This document shows positions 58,131 through 64,000 of a stretch of 64,000 nucleotides of DNA, in pieces. This stretch comes from Icerya purchasi (Eukaryota > Arthropoda > Insecta > Hemiptera > Monophlebidae): positions 181,690,106 through 181,754,105 of the forward strand of contig CM077115.1 of NCBI GenBank assembly GCA_039619475.1, read 5' to 3'. How positions within the stretch are numbered: the stretch's first letter is position 1; each line of letters opens with the position of its first letter. The notes beneath the pieces were generated by a model that did no database searches, was not told the DNA's origin, and was given only the letters and a program-made list of their open reading frames with translations. Both the position numbers and the translations under genes were made by a program.

Positions 58131-60784
58131 TAATACAGAATCTGGTTTTATATTTATGAATAAACATGATAATTAAAAGACCGTTCATTACTTTGAAATC
58201 TAGTATAGGCAATAATAACAGTAATACTAGTAATAAGTAATGAAGAGAAAAACAACTTTTTGAAAGCTTTTCACATGTCTGGAAATAGAAAAATATATTT
58301 CAAGTATTGCTGAATGCTTTACGAATGTACTTCACATTCTGCATGATACGAATACGTCGATCTTTTAAAAATTGCGAACTGCCTACGCGATAATTGAACA
58401 TAATAAACGTACGAACTGATTCCTTTCCTTGTACTGCCTTGGTACAAAAAAAAAACAACTTAAGCGGTAAAATTTTAAATTATTCCACGATGTTTACTAA
58501 TTCCTGGGGGGGGGGAGGAGCATATTATCTGCTGATTGCCCGCAGCTTGTGCCACAACTAGGACGTGGCATCATTGACTTTCCTCCGCCATTTGATAACA
58601 ACGGCGGTAGACCGAACAACAACCGTTTTCCTGTTTTCCTTATTTTTTGGTATTTCATTTTTTGTTTCCGGCTTGGCAAGAAACAATTTCGTTACGAGTT
58701 GGTATTGTTTCGCGAAAAGTCTTCATCAAATTTCAGTTCCATTCTTTATTCAGAAATTTTCGGCTAAATGTTTTAGTATTTGAATTTTCTATGATGTTAC
58801 ACCTTCGACAGTATTCTCGGAGAAAACACCTTCACTTATCTTAAAACTACTCTGTTGTTTATCGAGTGTAGACACATGTTTATTATTTTCCCTTCTTAAT
58901 AAATTACGCGATTCAAATGTATTATATAGGAGAGTGCCATTTTTTCCGGATAATCTCTTCTTTTTCGACGTTATCTATTATTATGAAAATGAAGAAGAGG
59001 AAATAAGAAAACAAGATTAGTTAGGTTACTACAAATTTTCTTTTTATCGGCTTCAGAGAGGAAATCAGATGTCTGTCGCGCATGTTTCTAATCCACAGAC
59101 GGCTTTTTTTATTTTTTTCGAACTTTCTCAGTTCAGTTTAATGAAGAAAAAAACATAACGTTCTCTGAAGGCTGTAAGACGTTTTTCTTAACAACTAAAT
59201 TCAACTAAATTTGCAGTGTTAAACCACTGCGCAATGGTTTAATTTTTGCCAGTCAATTCGATAGAATTTGCGTAATTTTATGTTAATCCGATATGGTTGT
59301 TACGCGTAATTAAACTTTCGTAACAATTTTCTATTTTTATAAAAAAAAGAAAAATTATACGTAATTAGAATTGTTTCGGTTACTGGGAAGCGTGTATATT
59401 TCCTTAAAATCAGCATAATATGTAAGGGTCACGAAAATGTCTTTATTTATACTTATGTTAACGCGCGCGCCGCTTTTACAATAAGACGGAAGAATAGGAT
59501 TTCGACGGGGGGTTGTTGAACATTAAATTTCCGATATGTGGACAATCTACGTTAATCGTTATTAGCATTGAAAATGTTACATGACTATGAACAGATTAGT
59601 AAGAATTGTGAGATGTCGATCAAGAATACCGGGAAATAAGGTTAATTAACCAGACTATAAACATCCTACAAATCTTTTTATCGAGCGTTCATTTTATTTT
59701 GCCGAAAAGTTGCAATTAAAAGCAACTCTTTTGCGAGAATTGCGGAAGGCTTATCGCCTGGAAATCTAAAACGCCCCCCCCCCGTGGCGCTGTCCGAAGG
59801 ATCGAGTTTTATACACCGATAACTTACGTAACTTTTTAAGGTGAACATAAAAATCCGGGGTCACCTTTGACCGTTTCGTGCTTATAAGGCATTCATTTAA
59901 ACCGACACTATTCCGTAAGAATTATAGAAAACTACCTATCTATATTTTTCATCTATATTACGTGTATAAGTAATTTTATAAAAAAAAAATTAATAATACA
60001 GCGGACGTTTGTTAAACATTAATTGGTTTTCATTGAAAAAACTCCCCCCCCTACTGTACTACGATTAAGGCAGATTTTAATAGAAGATGGTATTTATTTT
60101 AATCAAGAATTCTCCTCCTCTAAGTCGTTTAGAAGAACCGTTTAGAATGTCAGGGGACAGAAATCAATTTTTAAACTAATTCCAAGCGCCATATCGAAAA
60201 CTTTTAGTCCATCTAAAATAAGTTCCCCTGCAAAGTTGAAGTCATCTCTGCAACAATATCAGTAAGTCAAGATACTTTTATGGATAGACTAAGGTCAACT
60301 CGAATTTATGTATCACAAAAACACGTGTTACTTTTCTTTTCGGAAAAATTTCAAATTGAACAGCGACTTCCGCTAACCCACATATTTATTATTAACTCCT
60401 AGAAGAAAAGCGGTTGTCGGAAATTTCTTTCAAGGTCGTGTGTATTATTTGACGAACTGGAAAATTATAGTACAGCTCAATTTTAGCTTAAAGAAGAGGA
60501 ACAAAAGGAGAAAAAAGGCGACATATCGCGGAAGCTAAAAATCCGCAAACGCGAATAATTCGTATATTATTTAAATGGTTTTCGATGAAAAAAATTAAGC
60601 GAAAAAATGGGAATACATGTTACATTAAGTGGACTCGGGTCGACTAGTTTAATATCATTGTAATTTGGCGTATAGCGGCGGAACCTTGACATGTAATATA
60701 TCTCTCTGGAAATAGACGGTGACAAGTTGACGCTCATTAAGCTCTCAACCTGTACCACTGCATAGTCCGTATTGTATGCTGTAC
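58131..60784. other. Unassigned AT-rich sequence
   Basis: Contains G or C runs at about 58506-58516, 59774-59783 and 60044-60051. No gene or repeat family recognised. Frames at 58549-58844 overlap in several phases and look random. Confidence 0.5.
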
Positions 60785-60860
60785 ATATACATGTAATATA
60801 TACGTAAACATAGTATATATGTATGTATATATGTATACATGTATATATGTATATGTATGC

Positions 60861-60912
<52 letters not shown>

Positions 60913-60913
60913 T
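60785..60913. repeat. (TA)n/(TATG)n compound microsatellite
   Basis: Alternating TA, GTATG and CATG units; open frames on both strands encode only Tyr/Ile/Met/Thr repeats. Confidence 0.95.
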
Positions 60914-61029
60914 AGCGTATAATTCGCTTCGAAAAAAGACAAACATTCCTTCATCTTGCCAAGGGAATCGTCGTCGATTTTCCGCTATATCGCAGACAGA
61001 GAGTATCCTTTGAATAATACGTACATTCG

Positions 61030-61560
61030 CTACAGATAATGATAATCAAACGAATGATGTTGTTCCTCCCGCCGACCGAAGCGATATAGACTTCTGCTCG
61101 TGGTGGCCAAAGAGTTTAAACAATCCGGTCCGATGCCACTCAGGCACTGTCACAGCGTCCGGGGCCTCCGCGCGCGCTATTGCAGCATCCGGGGCCATCT
61201 TCCGCCGTTCAGCTTCAGAAAACGTTCAATCATCCCTGCTAATATCACACACACACGTACGCGCCGAGCGCGCTTCTTTTTTCGTTATATTTTTTCCTCA
61301 AGACTCCATCACTCAAGACGAAGGGTAAGAGTCTAAACAGAAAAGCATCACAGATAGAATCGAGGTGGTCTCGCCGAGAGGACGAGCCTTTATCTCGTAC
61401 TGAAATCTTCCTCTATCTGCAGTCGGCCGCGGACGAAATATGCAAATAATACCGAATATAATTATGCGACCATGTCTTCTCCAGATCGGCCCATTTCACC
61501 ACAGCGGCTAGCTTTATTCTAGCGAAAAACAGAAACGCAACTCTCCGCATCCATACTACT
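61030..61560. other. CpG-rich island
   Basis: Locally CG-rich, with a repeated CAGC[GA]TCCGGGGCC (about 61153-61166 and 61182-61195) and a short (AC)n. A 78-codon plus frame (61100-61336) has no recognised domain. Candidate regulatory DNA or non-coding exon. Confidence 0.4.
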
Positions 61561-63865
61561 CGCATACCTTTTTCCCTCCGCTCCCTTTTTGCTTCCTTAA
61601 TCTAGCAAATAACGATTGCTAATTACTATCGATCTGATCTTCTTACGAGAACTTCGCTATTGACAGCCGGGGGGCTAACTTTATGCACTTCATCTTAAGA
61701 TAGTCTGGTCATCGTTGCTCCTTCCAGATTCAAAAATTTTCCTTTTTTTCTCCTTACGTTCTTAGCTGGTCGCTCTTTATAGTTTTACCCATTGATCTGC
61801 GCTCCGATTTCATTCAAAACCGATTTCGAAGAAATACAGAATCCCCAACATACGTATAAGAACATATCATTCCGAGCAGAAAATTCTAATTTTCACGTCA
61901 CATATGTTTTTTGCAATATTTTCAAGACGATTAACGCGCATTTATTCGCTGAACCGGTTAATAAGAGAAGTTTCCAAAAAATTATAAAATTCCTAACGAC
62001 TAGACCGGTTTTTTGGGATGGTAATATGTATGTATCGGACCAATTTGCATCCTGCAATCATTTTTCAAATATTTGTGAAAAATTTATGAAAATAAGAATG
62101 CCGTCTCATCTTAGTATAAATGACTTCGGAGGTCGGCATTACGTTGACACATACGTAAAGAGAATTTGACTTGCCCGTAACGCGCTATCATTAGTAAAAT
62201 TATTGTGATTTACGCGAAAGCCGACTAACGTTCAAAATCATTTGGTAAGTTTTGCAGAAGTCGGGGGGGTCTCCCTTAATTTCCCATTAAGGGGGAAAAA
62301 TACCCTTTTTAGGTGCTTCATGATCACATTTACAATTTGCTTTTAAGAACAGAAACTTACATGAAATCATGCTTTACTGATGGCCCCTTAAGGTAGAGAA
62401 AACTGTAGTTTCAAATTTTTTGAAAAATTATCATGTAAGAATAGAGCTCTGTATTATGTATAATAAACTTTCACAGCGTTAATGTATTAAAAAATTAAAA
62501 AAAAGCGCTACAAATACAGCAAATTATATGGCGTTATTAGAAACGTTAATAATTAGGTATGCGGTTCTTAAGGTTCTTTCGAAACCGACTGAAAGCTTCA
62601 TTTTGTATTTTTCATTACTGAGGTTAATTCGCTTTGAAATGTAAACGTCGATGATTCTGCATATATGTATTTATGTACATTTATACACATACACGTATGT
62701 TTATTGTGTGGGTATCAATCTGTATATAAATGTGATTCATCATATATGTCTATCACGATATGTATATATTTAAATTAGAGTGATGCAAAAAAAAAAAAAA
62801 GATTAAAATATCTTCAATATTTTCAAAACGTACCGCAAAATATGAATCCACAACCAAATGTAACACACCCGATATTATATCGATATTCCGAGATACTTTA
62901 TTAAATTTTTTCCGTTTCTACTTGGAAATTTTTGCATCTTTTTTTTTTAAAATAAGCAACTGACCATTTTTGACTTCTTATTTTTTTTTTTTTTCATAGG
63001 AAATTTTAGTCTTTACGAAAAAGACTCTCTGATATTAATCCCTGAATATTAGTAATTAAACGTAGAATTGTAAAAAACTTGGTAAAACCTGGTTTCTCCG
63101 CCACCCCCGGTTTCTTATTTATTTATTTCGATTTTTACTGCGCCTACATAGGCTATAATCTAGTACGGTACATAGTTTTATAAAACTAAGTGTAGCATTG
63201 TACATTTAAGAAATTTGATCGTGTTATTGAGGTTCTTGATGTCCAAAAAAGTGTTGAGGTCCGTAGCAGTTGGTTAAGTTCCTCGGTGATCGTATTTGTA
63301 AGTTTTTTTTCATTCATTTTTCATAACTTCAGAAAAAAATTTTAGTTGGTAATTTTAATATTTCGAACTAAATTTAATTAATGTGTTCGCCTAGGAAATT
63401 TATATGCAAGTGAACGAAATACACTAGAGTATCCTTCAAAAACTGCTAATTTTCAACAGATTGATTGAATATTGCGTTGGAAATATTTCTTCCTTCGTAC
63501 TTTACAGTGTGCTGCGCACGCTTAGCTGAATTTCAGTAAAAATTATCAAATATAATCAATAATATCTAAAATAAAATGCTCAACGGTTTCACTGTCATAA
63601 ATGCGCAACATCGACAACATTTTTCGTAGGCATAAATATCTCTCGAACTGATGAATTTGGGAAAATTTTATCCCGGTGCTTTTTGTGAAGCGTAAAATTT
63701 TCTGCAAAAAAACTGTATTGCGTTTGCCGTATACGAGAAGAAGTATCCAAGAATTTCTCTATCTCTTTCTGCGTGCTATATTTAAATCGACAAAATTTAA
63801 ATATTCAGTGCGCTCATATTTGACTGAGATATATATGTTTACAGATACTATCTCAAAATTTCAAG
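61561..63865. other. Unassigned sequence
   Basis: A 125-codon plus frame at 61792-62169 (starting MICAPISFKTDFEEIQNPQH) is the longest unassigned frame here, but has no recognised domain and AT-rich codons. A perfect-stem hairpin (CTCCCTTAAT/ATTAAGGGGGA) lies near 62271-62297. The rest is AT-rich. Confidence 0.45.
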
Positions 63866-63930
63866 GTAGTCGGCTACCGTAGCGTAGTTGGTCGGTCAGT
63901 GGTGTCTCGTTCAGGTATGATATACATTGA
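63866..63930 (+). mobile_element. tRNA-like SINE head candidate
   Basis: TAGCGTAGTTGG (63880-63891) resembles a polymerase III A box and shares AGCGTAGT with the candidate at 16171. The B-box position (TCGTTCAGGTA, about 63908-63918) is poor. The window ends soon after, so the tail cannot be judged. Confidence 0.35.
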
Positions 63931-64000
63931 AACTTTTAAAAATTTTATCTGTGCTCAATGTAGCGCATGGAAGAAAAAGAAAAAATCGAGGATGATACAG

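Noticed and set aside
59768..59795. C-run next to GTGGCGCTG as a possible lone end of the GGCGGATC transposon
   Set aside because: Lacks the GGCGGATC core and has no partner end nearby.
60737..61013. Tyr/Ile-repeat frames on both strands
   Set aside because: Translations of a TA microsatellite.
61792..62169. 125-codon plus-strand open frame
   Set aside because: No recognised family and AT-driven codon use; length alone is not convincing.

Overview
The window reads as AT-rich, gene-poor nuclear DNA of an arthropod, most probably an insect. The grounds are the set of mobile elements (an intact mariner, a Helitron remnant, several non-LTR retrotransposon lineages of kinds common in insect genomes, hammerhead-bearing fold-backs of Penelope-like type and tRNA-like SINE candidates), the many microsatellites, and the absence of bacterial gene organisation. 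CG dinucleotides look undepleted, which would fit Hymenoptera, but I cannot name the species. No host protein-coding gene, rRNA or confident tRNA gene could be recognised; the window may be intergenic or lie inside a very long intron.

Layout. 0.8-6.6 kb: a decayed non-LTR retrotransposon (endonuclease plus reverse transcriptase, RT) split by a 3.36-kb terminal-inverted-repeat DNA transposon (1856-5211), which itself carries two further non-LTR fragments. 6.6-13.1 kb: a fragment of a pyrimidine-rich RNase-H-type LINE (called the PY family here), then a GC/CpG-rich island (about 10.9-13.0 kb) with a TATA and GC-box promoter-like stretch. 13.6-14.6 kb: Helitron remnant. 16-23 kb: SINE-like sequence, a fold-back element and three PY copies. 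23-32.5 kb: mostly unassigned, with a LINE tail, a perfect decamer array and a hammerhead-like motif. 32.6-39.6 kb: antisense LINE, SINE-like sequence, a second antisense LINE, a second copy of the GGCGGATC-ended DNA transposon with another PY copy inside, and a LINE tail. 39.9-41.2 kb: second CpG-rich island. 42.6-44.8 kb: two LINE copies. 47-49.5 kb: the best preserved LINE (I-like, RT + RNase H + zinc motif, minus strand). 50.1 kb: second fold-back. 53.4-55.7 kb: two more LINEs. 56.5-57.8 kb: an intact mariner with 27-bp perfect inverted repeats and an uninterrupted DD34D transposase, sitting against (probably inside) a hammerhead-like fold-back. 58-64 kb: unassigned, with a third CpG-rich island at about 61 kb.

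The only gene that looks able to make a working protein is the mariner transposase. Everything else with coding signal is a pseudogene of a selfish element. The window is mainly a record of insertion order: element within element, with one target-site duplication that restores an interrupted reading frame exactly. The least ordinary signals are the fold-back elements whose arms carry CUGAUGA...GAAA hammerhead-like cores, the multi-copy pyrimidine-skewed LINE family, and the CpG-rich islands standing out from the AT-rich TE background.
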